Below, in pieces: positions 28,001 through 33,882 of a DNA stretch of 64,000 bases. This DNA comes from Saprospiraceae bacterium (lineage in GTDB: Bacteria > Bacteroidota > Bacteroidia > Chitinophagales > Saprospiraceae). Numbering within the stretch: the stretch's first letter is position 1; each line of letters begins with the position of its first letter. The stretch covers positions 1-64,000 of the forward strand of contig JAEUUP010000003.1 of NCBI GenBank assembly GCA_016787525.1. The letters run 5' to 3'. A program made the translations under genes and the position numbers. Below the pieces are notes generated by a model. That model searched no databases and was not told the origin of the DNA. It was given only the letters and a program-made list of their open reading frames with translations.

Positions 28001-28950
28001 TTGTTTCTTACGGCACATCTTTGATTGTAGGAGGTTCATTTACTACAGCTGGTGGTGTTTCAGCCAATAATATTGCAAGTTGGGACGGTGTTTCTACTTG
28101 GTCAAGTCTTGGTACAGGCACCAATGCAAGGGTGACAGCACTGGGTATTTACAATGGCAACCTTATAGTGGGCGGTTTGTTCACCTCAGCAGGAACGGCT
28201 ACTGCCAACAGAATTGCCTCATGGAATGGCACAACTTGGAGCTCAATGGGAACTGGCATCACACCTTACACCACTACGACTAGTCAAAGTGTGAGAGCTA
28301 TTTTGCAAGTCGGGACTGATTTAGTGGTAGCAGGTCGTTTTGCAGATGTAGGCGGTATGGCTAATACCCAATCAATTGCAAAATGGAACGGCACAAATTG
28401 GAGTCCAATGGCACCAGGTTTGGTCGGTGTTGGCAATACGGGTTTTGAAGGCATTAACGACCTCAAATTACACGTCGGTACGCTCTACGTAGGTGGTCGT
28501 TTTACCCAAATTGGAGGTTTGGCTATCAATGCCGTTGCACGTTGGACAGGTACAAGTTGGCTCACTACAAATGCGACTGACCAATTGGTAGAGGCTTTAG
28601 AAGCCTATGCGTCACAAGGATCACCGGCTTGTCAACCTTATTCAGCAGGTGAAATTTTTATCAATCGGTATGCTTGTACTACGCCTGTTGACGACATCAA
28701 TTTCATGAATTTCCGCATCTTACCGAATCCAAATGACGGTAATTTTACTATCGAATTGCCAAAAGGTGCTGATGCTGATATGAAATTCCGTGTCGTTGAC
28801 CCTATTGGCCGCTTGTTGTTTGAATCGGTAGCCAAAGTCGGTAGCACTGTACAAACTATCCAAGCTAACCATTTGGCAAGCGGCTTATACTTCTTACAAG
28901 TCGTTTCTGAAGGAAAAGTCCTTGCTGTCGAGAAGTTTGTGAAACAATAA
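19096..28950 (+). CDS. Giant modular T9SS-secreted surface protein (HYR, PKD, propeller, SdrD-like, T9SS type A)
   Basis: A 3284-residue protein, the longest in the window. In order: signal peptide (MKKIFHLFAILFAIHSVVNGQ); two NGDFEAGN-type lectin-like domains (about 20-200 and 200-380); a PKD domain (SYSWNFGD, about 380-460); about seven HYR repeats (TCPxxxTV, ATDNC, WTATDKCGN, to about 1050); an SprB-like NAGPDVSIC segment; a propeller-like block (about 1280-1700); cysteine-rich repeats with xCCxx motifs; an SdrD/prealbumin-like domain (about 2630-2720); five or six W.G..W..LG..L..GG.FT blades (about 2870-3190); and a type A sorting domain (LPNPNDGNFTIEL to EKFVKQ). It is probably a cell-surface adhesin or secreted binding protein. 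Five exact 10-mers all lie before residue 1910, in PSVT or PPLS contexts. It is divergent from a two-component operon. Confidence 0.9.
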   Translation: MKKIFHLFAILFAIHSVVNGQTSCPNLVTNGDFEAGNTGFTSIYPSNCTCTLGTYCVNTNMNLKCSTLGNVADRNAGTGKFLIVQGNGNAALNAWSTTVTVTPNAPYTFSFWVRGVNPLPTVLAMMVNNVNVKQITASGASGWVQHTFSGITPSGVTSLPIAIRQISFGEVYNYGIDDISFISCSDPPCIACTGSTSNPNLIPNGSFTAGNVGFTSGLTYSNSCGAGNYGITTNFNAFCSSPWQNLTANTPPNFLVLDGPSESLSPSVLWQSPISLTTATDYCFSFNWALAFANSQQNFMVSIDIVDINGVPITTAGSALGQVNIANNLIWKNESIPWNSGIIPTGAYYIAIRQLTSGAYRDWGIDDICFTKKPPVTCNAEFTTTAIGSCGNFQFTNTSTLPTPDAPSYSWNFGDPNSRNNNTSTLQNPTHQFSSCGTYTVCMIVNGESCRDTVCHTVTYSDAVASTITCPPTVTVSCSADTIPSVTGLATATDNCGTPTLSYRNTQSGTFPCDGTLRRTWTATDKCGNISSCFQIVIVSDKTLPTITCPQNTTISCITDTTTAINGTPTVSDNCTGAINLSYTERVLGIIPTPCDKLIGRTWAAKDGCGNTATCLQTIRVLDNIPPVARCKPGIGVVLDANCQAKVTPTMVDNGSTDNCQVQSISVSPTVITGCGNTPVTLTVIDWCGNTSTCTMGIQTQESVAPVISCPATYTAYCLTDTVPSVSGLATATDNCSTVTISHSDVINGVLPCDGSIRRTWTARDACGNTSSCLQVISVTVPTPIITCPANVTLQCGSMDPSVTGTATASSVCYNPTITYTDVTSGTLPCNRVITRTWKAVGGCGRTSTCDQIVTVRDNTAPTIVCPQNYTVNTNAGQCYFTGALTPPTATDNCDQSLEFVCSLLTTSSSILISPTTQFPKGVNNITCYAKDDCENGSTNCNFTLTVVDNQPPKITCPLSVSVAGSITPPSTICKAIVNGLAPTVTDNCPMTTVGFNITPTANATPSSGTNDASGGSFSGTSTVTYTATDMAGNTVSCAFNVVVTCSSCSANAGPDVSICSGQSTTLTAVGGPNYTWSTSATTASITVSPTTTTAYYVTVTKNGCTAIDTVNVIVNPKPTFADASTTICAGSSVNLTSFIPVYSNVFNPTWTTSGSVVNNPTNVTPSVTTTYTFIGGNIFGCRDTALIRVIVNPKPNAGADIVLPCNGTIAPTTYNWAISGTWLVWTQPSGASAAITGTGAASNMTIAGDYSFILTVNGCRDTVRLTIPNCLPVISKPVCGWSVATCYGAGFNDPVGVLYDTRFNSQAPLGNDWGGNNPIAVPNIHPQQWTRGNIGQVFGIAIDAQSNIYLAASDVYRLDATQAASWSATGSGGGTAGIYKTSASNVNVTTPIVTTVPISGIPTLPGTQIPNMGGINGAGNGIGNIAYDPYYNQLFATNLEDGRIYRINLSTGTILSAFDPFSDDSGIPGFQERPNERIWGIGVYQINGVTRVYFAREESNTNTKQIWSIALISSGINAGDFAATNSFGNGIRTDGEVLEINNLPGSQKKITDLAFSQQSKRMLLAERGDPHAAKTYEYEWITPNWVYTKKFFVGTGNGENSAGGVDYGYKELNGNPTAQCDSLVWTTGNCIDVSGQSYPNTCEVYGIEGIAASGNAQYINASTDIFIDYDQNYAPEFQQKRQIGDVEIFRCGCPIAPNLFPCDSLTIRKDSTSNDCCYDVSFGVHTGGVFTVVADIITPNVTFNNASISSTSGLTLSPFAPDILVVSKGTNTPLPIGDYLHALKFCFGNVLTQNEYPQCVEFSWYEQPIADRPRLLCKDTLYFYCKPPHLGDSCLAVIRDTVYCDPDKPNEYIVNLTVDNTSTDPSFIANQLILSGLPTGYQFEFCGAPIPQSSIGLSLIPPLSTTGSPQTVCVKIIPPATITVPTQVCFDMSLNGNDSCCATSKKHCVILKPCCNPCDLNGVVTHSPVSDSCCHSLDIINNCRLQYFTGVQIVTVTNGIIFGSHSTGNAQVGNWTVTASPKEITWKPTGYYLPYGTMSGLINFCLDEIDRPSEIPQTIALNWLIPGSNGKDSVACSDTLRYNCPQTDYGCVTALRDTIKCAKDQNGKTYYNYSLTFQNTSSPQHLASDIIFTQISGPSVYLANVISVNPLPATDIATIATSIFPGSNGLNQGDKLCFVVTLRDTNYYPPPMNKEWCCHEGDTICIVIPNCDTCKCNNIELLYSISRGPLLPKNCGDTLGIPTNLPFQFLPILHCRPDSCDPNARLNMTLTRPNGSVIAVTSPLIPANFSTPGLYKLTLTGICNGDTCKCVIYFKSIGVCCTDQTVFNQNAENAVTVTVDNSLCKATLNFDKLFPCDNIASINWGDGTQTPGPFTLGSMTMHNYATSGTYIVSYLVIETNPTTGFICFEKQVRDTIRLVCSNNCNTSCKTDSVNISTGYEPNFGPQVPGHVSQMWTVTKAPIASGIMTPTPANFITHSSWAVTYPTSTWISAYQFNNSTNYVCPASTTPCSSCEPFVYERYFCTCDSGNVKFDFKFWSDNYGEVELWNNTTSTPTFIMTMASNCSVPNTTNNATTPQLVNLTKFLQAGKYSLRVKHWNTNGAPMGVNIEGTLTGSTLNKDSCCTERKGCILIRKYHDKECNGHYDWDTSNWVSTDAPLSGWTFTAVHTSGVPTATVTTNAQGEAYICNLPPGTYKIIETPQSGWTVSTPIGGVKDSVNMNNYGVQIVEFGNCKRDTCTCGTYSGMTYRPTQGAQTRSVVCGDTLIASCTSGFNWTLNGNFQCGGNTACLPTGGINWVLRGANNAIVLSGNTSGSINIQIPSSVFNTTSLYTLSLSSVCGSDTCRCNFKINATGCPLVDNCLNLACTGNFSWQQLRNDLYIKDMVVFNGKLVVAGSFTTNGFNNIAQWDGASWTALGTGLNGSVDALAVHGGKLYAGGSFTSTGSRIAVWDGTSWAALGSGTNGDVLSLVSYGTSLIVGGSFTTAGGVSANNIASWDGVSTWSSLGTGTNARVTALGIYNGNLIVGGLFTSAGTATANRIASWNGTTWSSMGTGITPYTTTTSQSVRAILQVGTDLVVAGRFADVGGMANTQSIAKWNGTNWSPMAPGLVGVGNTGFEGINDLKLHVGTLYVGGRFTQIGGLAINAVARWTGTSWLTTNATDQLVEALEAYASQGSPACQPYSAGEIFINRYACTTPVDDINFMNFRILPNPNDGNFTIELPKGADADMKFRVVDPIGRLLFESVAKVGSTVQTIQANHLASGLYFLQVVSEGKVLAVEKFVKQ

Positions 28951-28975
28951 CCGCTCATACCCCCTCAGTAAAAAG

Positions 28976-29013
28976 ACAAAAGCCGTTTTGTACATGTACA
29001 AAACGGCTTTTGT
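28976..29013. terminator. 38-bp perfect palindrome, terminator of the giant gene
   Basis: ACAAAAGCCGTTTTGTACA is followed directly by its exact complement, then a T-rich stretch. It starts 25 bases after the stop of the giant gene. An exact CCCCTCAGTA (28961-28970) lies between stop and palindrome. Confidence 0.85.
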
Positions 29014-29094
29014 TTATTCCAAAAATCAAGTTGCTTAAAAATGTAAGCGCCGACACCAGACCGAAGCCCAAATGCCGACGCTTATTACCCCTCG

Positions 29095-29165
29095 TTGACC
29101 CATAAGGATTCGAACCTTAACAGACAGAACCAAAATCTGTAGTGCTACCGTTACACCATGGGTCA
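29095..29165 (-). tRNA. tRNA-Gln (anticodon TTG)
   Basis: The minus strand folds into a full cloverleaf: acceptor TGACCCA/TGGGTCA (29165-29159 and 29102-29096) with discriminator A at 29095, a D-arm GTGT/GCAC, the anticodon stem ACAGA/TCTGT with loop TTTTGGT (anticodon TTG, positions 34-36), and a T-arm TAAGG-TTCGAAT-CCTTA. CCA is not encoded. It is the only RNA gene I can support in the 28951-29348 gap, apart from its promoter, the palindrome and an iterated 10-mer. Confidence 0.95.
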
Positions 29166-29204
29166 ATTTTGAGCTTTATTTTGCCCTTCCTGTGAAAAGC
29201 GATG

Positions 29205-29212
29205 CAAATATA
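29205..29212 (-). promoter_or_regulatory. Candidate -7 box (TATATTTG) for tRNA-Gln
   Basis: The minus-strand TATATTTG at 29212-29205 lies 40 bases before the mature tRNA 5' end. It sits in the loop edge of a 10-bp inverted repeat (AAAGCGATGC 29196-29205, GCATCGCTTT 29215-29224), which may instead mark a terminator for an opposing transcript. Confidence 0.4.
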
Positions 29213-29348
29213 TAGCATCGCTTTCTTTTGAACAAAACTTTTTTATGTTTTTTTTAAGCCGTAAAAAGACAAAAAGTGCAAGTCGGTTTCAAACAGTTGA
29301 AAATCAATTATTTATTCGAATAACTATTTTCAAAAAATCTTTCTCCTA

Positions 29349-30479
29349 TCAAACAATAATATGCGGCACAAAACGACTGCCATTGTCAGTTATTGGACTC
29401 AATGATTCGCGAATACCGATGCCTGCTGGTTCTTGCCCAATCACCCACGAACCAATTAAGGCATAGTTATTATCGAATTTGGGCAACTCGCACAGACCTT
29501 GATACACAAAGCCTTCCTCACCGTACTCCCCCTCAGTATGTGTTTGATATTGATTGTCTTTGACAATCATCACATTCGCCCCTTCACGCGACAAAATCGG
29601 CTTTTTGACATAACTATCTAAGTCAACACTATCAAATTGGGCAGGCAGCAACCAATCAGAATCGGGGAACATATCCCACAAAATAGGCAAAATAGCTTTA
29701 TTGCTCAATATCATTTTCCACGAAGGCTCAATCCAGTGTGCTTTGTTGCGGTCTTTCGTAATCAACTGCCCGAATTCATCGAAAATGAGCCACTCCCAAG
29801 GATACAATTTGAAAATATTGCGCATATTATGTCCCTCCAAGTCCTTGAAAGTCGCCATGTGGTTGTCCCAGCCAATCTCGTCAATATAAATCAATTTGGT
29901 TTTCAATCCTGCTTGAATGGCTGTATCACGCAAATATTCCACCGTTGTCAAATCCTCCAAAGATTCTTTGACCACCGAAAAATGCACCACGCCTTGGTAC
30001 AAATAAGGTTTTAAATAGTCCCAATAGCCAATCAACTTATCGTGAACAGAATTGAATTGGTCGCGATTCGGAAATCTATCTTCCAGCCAATTCCATTGCA
30101 CAACGCCTGTCTCGAACAGCGATGTGGGCGTGTCGGCATTAAATTCCAACATTTTTGGCACGCCATCTTTGAAACTGAAATCGAAACGACCATATACTGA
30201 AGGGGCATCCGACTCCCATGTGTGTTCGATATGCGGCACTATCCATCTTGGAATATGAAAAAGGTCGTATTTTTTCTTAGAAACAACATGTTCCACAGCC
30301 TCTAAACACATATCCCACAACTCAGCGGTTGCCTGTTCGATGGTTTCAATTTCAGCCATCGAAAACTCGTAGTAAGCACTTTCGTCCCAATAAGTGCCAT
30401 CCATGGTGTGGAATCCAAAACCTAACTCTTCTACTTTTGCTTCCCAATTGGGGCGTGGCGTTATTGTTTTACGTTTCAT
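29349..30479 (-). CDS. Glutathionylspermidine-synthase-like ATP-grasp enzyme (YgiC/YjfC type)
   Basis: A 376-residue protein matching the synthetase half of the glutathionylspermidine synthase family. Visible signatures are YGRFDFSFKDGVPKMLEFNADTP near residue 100, LFETGVVQWNWLEDRF, and the C-terminal KKPILSREGANV and EGFVYQGLCELP with the GSWVIGQEPAGIGIRES ending characteristic of YgiC-type proteins. The N-terminal amidase domain of E. coli Gss is missing; in YgiC/YjfC-like proteins only the ATP-grasp ligase is present and the substrate is unsettled. It is probably cytoplasmic. There is no obvious operon partner. One 10-mer encodes HTEGE. Another stretch has a degenerate copy at about 30196 (one G to AG change). 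Confidence 0.88.
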   Translation of the reverse strand: MKRKTITPRPNWEAKVEELGFGFHTMDGTYWDESAYYEFSMAEIETIEQATAELWDMCLEAVEHVVSKKKYDLFHIPRWIVPHIEHTWESDAPSVYGRFDFSFKDGVPKMLEFNADTPTSLFETGVVQWNWLEDRFPNRDQFNSVHDKLIGYWDYLKPYLYQGVVHFSVVKESLEDLTTVEYLRDTAIQAGLKTKLIYIDEIGWDNHMATFKDLEGHNMRNIFKLYPWEWLIFDEFGQLITKDRNKAHWIEPSWKMILSNKAILPILWDMFPDSDWLLPAQFDSVDLDSYVKKPILSREGANVMIVKDNQYQTHTEGEYGEEGFVYQGLCELPKFDNNYALIGSWVIGQEPAGIGIRESLSPITDNGSRFVPHIIV

Positions 30480-30607
30480 CCGTTTAGTTTTTTAAAAATG
30501 AAAAACAAAGAACAAGTTTAGGCAAAAAAGAATCTTTTACAACCGTTTTATTCGACTATTTATCTCTAAAGGAGTCTTTTAGATAGTATTTCACCGACGA
30601 ATATAGG

Positions 30608-31330
30608 CTACTGACTGTTGAATTTTTCCAACTCTTTGACTGTTACACGACCTTCATATATGGCTTTTCCGACAATCGCACCGAAACAACCGATGTCACG
30701 CAGTTTCACCAAATCGTCCATATTGGACACGCCGCCCGATGCTATCAATTTCAAATCAGGAAAATCTTGTAACACACTGGCGTACAAATCATTGGAAGCC
30801 CCCCTCAGTAATCCGTCTTTTGAAATATCGGTACAAATACAGTATTGAATGCCTTGTTCTGTAAAATCTCTCAAAAAGTCTTTGAGCCACACGTCACTCG
30901 TTTCGAGCCAGCCGCCGACAGCTATTTTTTCGTTTTTGACATCTGCACCTAAAATAATTTTTTCAGAACCTTGGGTTCTCACCCAATTCAAAAACAAGTC
31001 GCGGTTTTTCACAGCTACGGTGCCACCTGTGATTTGTCGTGCGCCACATTCAAAAGCGATTTTGAGGTCAGCGTCGGATTTCAGACCGCCGCCAAAGTCA
31101 ATGTGAAGACTTGTTTTTGATGCTAAACGCTCTAAAACACGGTAATTGATGATTTTACCTGCTTTTGCTCCGTCCAAATCTACCAAATGCAGACGCGACA
31201 AGCCAGCATCTTCAAATTCTTTGGCGACTTCAAGTGGGTCTTCGTTATATATTTTTTTTTGGGCGTAGTCGCCTTGCGTCAAACGCACGCATTTGCCCTC
31301 GATGATGTCTATGGCTGGAATGATGTACAT
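30608..31330 (-). CDS. hisA: HisA, phosphoribosylformimino-5-aminoimidazole carboxamide ribotide isomerase
   Basis: A 240-residue TIM-barrel isomerase of histidine biosynthesis (ProFAR to PRFAR). The start [22 protein letters not shown] contains the catalytic Asp8. [17 protein letters not shown] and [12 protein letters not shown] are the phosphate-binding segments of the HisA/HisF family, and the [14 protein letters not shown] stretch is HisA-like rather than HisF-like. The length is normal. It lies 185 bases downstream of hisH on the same strand, with an inverted-repeat element in between, and no hisF, hisB or other his genes follow. One 10-mer encodes LLRGA. Confidence 0.95.
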   Translation of the reverse strand: MYIIPAIDIIEGKCVRLTQGDYAQKKIYNEDPLEVAKEFEDAGLSRLHLVDLDGAKAGKIINYRVLERLASKTSLHIDFGGGLKSDADLKIAFECGARQITGGTVAVKNRDLFLNWVRTQGSEKIILGADVKNEKIAVGGWLETSDVWLKDFLRDFTEQGIQYCICTDISKDGLLRGASNDLYASVLQDFPDLKLIASGGVSNMDDLVKLRDIGCFGAIVGKAIYEGRVTVKELEKFNSQ

Positions 31331-31366
31331 TGTGGATTTTGAATTGGAATGTGTGTCAAATATCTA

Positions 31367-31528
31367 AGAAGCTGTTTGAGTTAATATTATTCGTATAAAT
31401 CGTTTCTTTTCAGCCGACTTAAACTTAAATTTTCTCAACGTATGTCCATATATGTCTCAAAAATTAAAGTCTAACTCGATTAAAAACAATTCAATTTCTA
31501 GCAAAAAATATTAACTCAAACAACTTCT
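31367..31528. mobile_element. MITE-like element, 162 bp, between hisH and hisA
   Basis: Terminal inverted repeats at 31367-31388 and 31507-31528 match at 21 of 22 positions (AGAAG[C/T]TGTTTGAGTTAATATT). The interior of 118 bases has no open reading frame. The right end reaches into the last codons of hisH, so the terminal residues Leu-Glu-Val-Val and the stop are provided by the repeat. A clear target duplication is not visible; the neighbouring TAAGAAG/CTAAGAAG is suggestive only. It could alternatively be a large hairpin. Confidence 0.5.
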
Positions 31529-32130
31529 AAGAAGTTTTTTATCAACTGCTCCCCTGCCCGACTCGACTTCTCGGGGTGAAATTGGGCTGCGTGAAAATTA
31601 TCTTTTCGCAGGCAAGCAGCGAATTCAACGCCATAATCACAGGTCGCAGTGGTGTAAATGCCTTTTTCGACATAGTAGCTGTGAACAAAATAAAAATAGT
31701 CGTTGTCAAAATGTGGTGATAAAATGCTGCTTGGAGATGCCCCCCCCTCAGTATTTTGACTCAATTGAATCGTATTCCAACCGACATGCGGCACTTTCAA
31801 TCCGTTCTCTGATGGGAAACGCCGTACTCGCTGCGGAATAACACCCAAACAAGGCGTGTCATTTTCCTCCGAATAGTCGCACAACAACTGCATACCGACA
31901 CAAACACCCAAAAACGGTTGTTTCAGATGTGGAATGACTTTGTCCAGCCCACGTTCGCGCAAGCTGCGCATGGCAGAACTGGCTTCGCCTTGTCCTGGAA
32001 AAATGACTTTATCCGCTGTTGTTATCGTTTCTATATCTGACGTTAACAGTGCTTCAACGCCCAGACGTTCCAAAGCAAAAATGACCGAACGGATATTGCC
32101 AGCGTCATAGTTTATAATGGCTATTTTCAT
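31516..32130 (-). CDS. hisH: HisH, imidazole glycerol phosphate synthase glutamine amidotransferase subunit
   Basis: A 204-residue class I glutamine amidotransferase, partner of HisF in imidazole glycerol phosphate synthesis. The nucleophile Cys is in FLGVCVGMQLL and the His-Glu pair in AAQFHPEKS. The start MKIAIINYDAGNIRSV is the family standard (GNxxSV). HisF is not in the window. The very end of the gene overlaps the inverted-repeat element at 31507-31528. It starts just beyond the terminator of the GH13 gene, so its promoter must overlap that hairpin or depend on read-through. One 10-mer encodes NTEGGA in a loop that may be an insertion. Confidence 0.94.
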   Translation of the reverse strand: MKIAIINYDAGNIRSVIFALERLGVEALLTSDIETITTADKVIFPGQGEASSAMRSLRERGLDKVIPHLKQPFLGVCVGMQLLCDYSEENDTPCLGVIPQRVRRFPSENGLKVPHVGWNTIQLSQNTEGGASPSSILSPHFDNDYFYFVHSYYVEKGIYTTATCDYGVEFAACLRKDNFHAAQFHPEKSSRAGEQLIKNFLEVV

Positions 32131-32146
32131 TTTCTATTGAGTAAAA

Positions 32147-32180
32147 AACGTCGGCGAGGTCATTGAACCTCGCCGATGTT
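32147..32180 (-). terminator. Terminator of the GH13 gene
   Basis: A hairpin of 14 bp with one mismatch (AACGTCGGCGAGGT 32147-32160 and ACCTCGCCGATGTT 32167-32180), followed on the minus strand by T6. It lies between the GH13 stop and the hisH start. Confidence 0.8.
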
Positions 32181-32193
32181 TTGAGTATTTGTT

Positions 32194-33651
32194 TTAAACA
32201 TTTGACAATATCAAATAGTCGTAAGGTTCGAGCGAGAGTGTGGTGGCAGCTGCGATATTTTTGGTTTCACCTGTGAACACATTTTTGTATGTGCCTGCAG
32301 CAATGCCCCCCCTCAGTATATCGTTCACTTTTTTATCCGACAAGTTGAAAATGGCTATGCATTGATATTCTTCTTTCTGACGGAAGAACGCATAGATTTT
32401 GTCATCGGACTTATCGGTTGACAATTTTTGTAAAACGCCGCCATTTTGACCATTCCACAAAGCTTTGTTGCGGTGTTTGAGGTCAATCAAAGTCTTGAAG
32501 AAAGCTGCACGTGACAAATCGGACCAATCAATTTCATCTTTGTTGAAAAACCACAGTCGCTTGTCGAGACTGGCTTCTTGTCCGTTGTAAATCATCGGCA
32601 TCCCTTCCATCACGAAGGTCAACGCTGTGTAACAATCCGCACCAACGCCGAACAGCTCTTTTTCAGTACCATTCCATGTGTTTTCATCGTGGTTCTGCGT
32701 ATAATTCATTTGCCAGCCGCGTGTGCCGAATTTCTGTTTCACAGTTTCTGTCCATTCGTACAAAGCAGAAGCGGGTTTTTCTCCTTTGGCAATATCTTTC
32801 ATGACAATAGAGGCTTGCCAAGCATAGTTGGTATTGAAACAAACATTGAAATGCTCTTGACCTTCCACTTCATCTTCTGAAAGCATGTAAACTGGGCGGA
32901 TTTTTTCGAGACGATGGCGCAGTTCTTTCCAGAAAAATGTAGGCACTTCGCCTGCCACATCTTCGCGGAAACCATCTACATTGAATTCACGCATCCAAAA
33001 CTCGTGGGCTTGAATGACATTTTCGCGCATACGCATGTTGGAGTAGTCCAATTGAGCCACGTCGTCCCAACCCCACGATTCGCCATTTTCTTTTTTGATG
33101 GGCGAAATGATGTTACCCGCTTTGTCTTTTTTGAACCATTCGGGATGACGCAACATCCACCGAGAATCCCAACCTGTATGGTTGGGCACAAAGTCGAGAA
33201 TGACTTTCATCCCCAAATCGTGTATCTTTTTGACAATATTTCTGAAATCTTCGGGCGTACCGTAGCGTGGGTTGATAGAGAAATAGTCATAAACAGCGTA
33301 GTGGCTGCCAATACATTCAGTATCGGCTTCTGGATGGCACTTTTTATTGGTATCGCACAGCGGATAAATTGGCATAAACCAAATCATGTCAACACCTAAG
33401 GCCGCAATGCGCTCTAAATGCTCGGCAAAAGCATTGAAAGTACCTTCGGGTGAGAATTGGCGAATATTGACTTGATAAATGACCGCATTTTTGACCCAAT
33501 CAGGTGTATTGAGTGGTACTTCTTTGAATTTTTGTTCGTGCGGCTCAGCAGTTTTTTGTTCGTCGAACTGTTTGGTGAGGGTCACATTTCGCACCATGAG
33601 CAAGATGAGTACCAGCGCAATAACGAGCGTAACAATGATTGTGGTTGTCAT
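32194..33651 (-). CDS. Membrane-anchored GH13 alpha-amylase family protein
   Basis: A 485-residue glycoside hydrolase. The ATG at 33651 (MTTTIIVTLVIALVLILL) is preferred over the frame start at 33693 because it begins a single N-terminal membrane helix. The GH13 barrel spans about residues 55-400: GVDMIWFMPIYP, GMKVILDFVPNHTGWDS (region I), VDGFREDVAGEVP (region II with nucleophile Asp), MLSEDEVEGQ (acid/base region III) and YTQNHDENTW (region IV). A beta-sandwich follows, ending LSLEPYDYLIL. The absence of a T9SS domain and the helix suggest a protein anchored in the inner membrane facing the periplasm, degrading maltodextrin-like glucans. One 10-mer encodes ILRGG in the C-terminal domain. 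Confidence 0.9.
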   Translation of the reverse strand: MTTTIIVTLVIALVLILLMVRNVTLTKQFDEQKTAEPHEQKFKEVPLNTPDWVKNAVIYQVNIRQFSPEGTFNAFAEHLERIAALGVDMIWFMPIYPLCDTNKKCHPEADTECIGSHYAVYDYFSINPRYGTPEDFRNIVKKIHDLGMKVILDFVPNHTGWDSRWMLRHPEWFKKDKAGNIISPIKKENGESWGWDDVAQLDYSNMRMRENVIQAHEFWMREFNVDGFREDVAGEVPTFFWKELRHRLEKIRPVYMLSEDEVEGQEHFNVCFNTNYAWQASIVMKDIAKGEKPASALYEWTETVKQKFGTRGWQMNYTQNHDENTWNGTEKELFGVGADCYTALTFVMEGMPMIYNGQEASLDKRLWFFNKDEIDWSDLSRAAFFKTLIDLKHRNKALWNGQNGGVLQKLSTDKSDDKIYAFFRQKEEYQCIAIFNLSDKKVNDILRGGIAAGTYKNVFTGETKNIAAATTLSLEPYDYLILSNV

Positions 33652-33810
33652 ACAGAAATGTAAAGTTGTTTGATAATCAATAATTGAGTGCAAATTTCAA
33701 ATGATTTAGAGCGAATACAAAATTTTAGGACGGATTATTTAGGCAAAGACTAAAATCGAGTGGAAAATACTGAGGGGGTATTTTTTTCTTTCATAGTTTT
33801 TCTAAAAATG

Positions 33811-33818
33811 TATTTTTG
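33811..33818 (+). promoter_or_regulatory. Candidate -7 box (TATTTTTG) for the decarboxylase gene
   Basis: TATTTTTG fits TAnnTTTG and lies 65 bases before the ATG at 33883. An exact TACTGAGGGG (33768-33777) lies 34 bases upstream, in the divergent intergenic region shared with the GH13 gene. Confidence 0.4.
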
Positions 33819-33882
33819 CACGTTTCTAAAAAACAGTCATTAAAATATATCATCTCACAACTTTTCAACTAATTGACTATCA

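Noticed and set aside
29245-29466. 73-residue plus-strand frame next to tRNA-Gln
   Set aside because: It overlaps the 3' end of the glutathionylspermidine-synthase-like gene and has no coding character.
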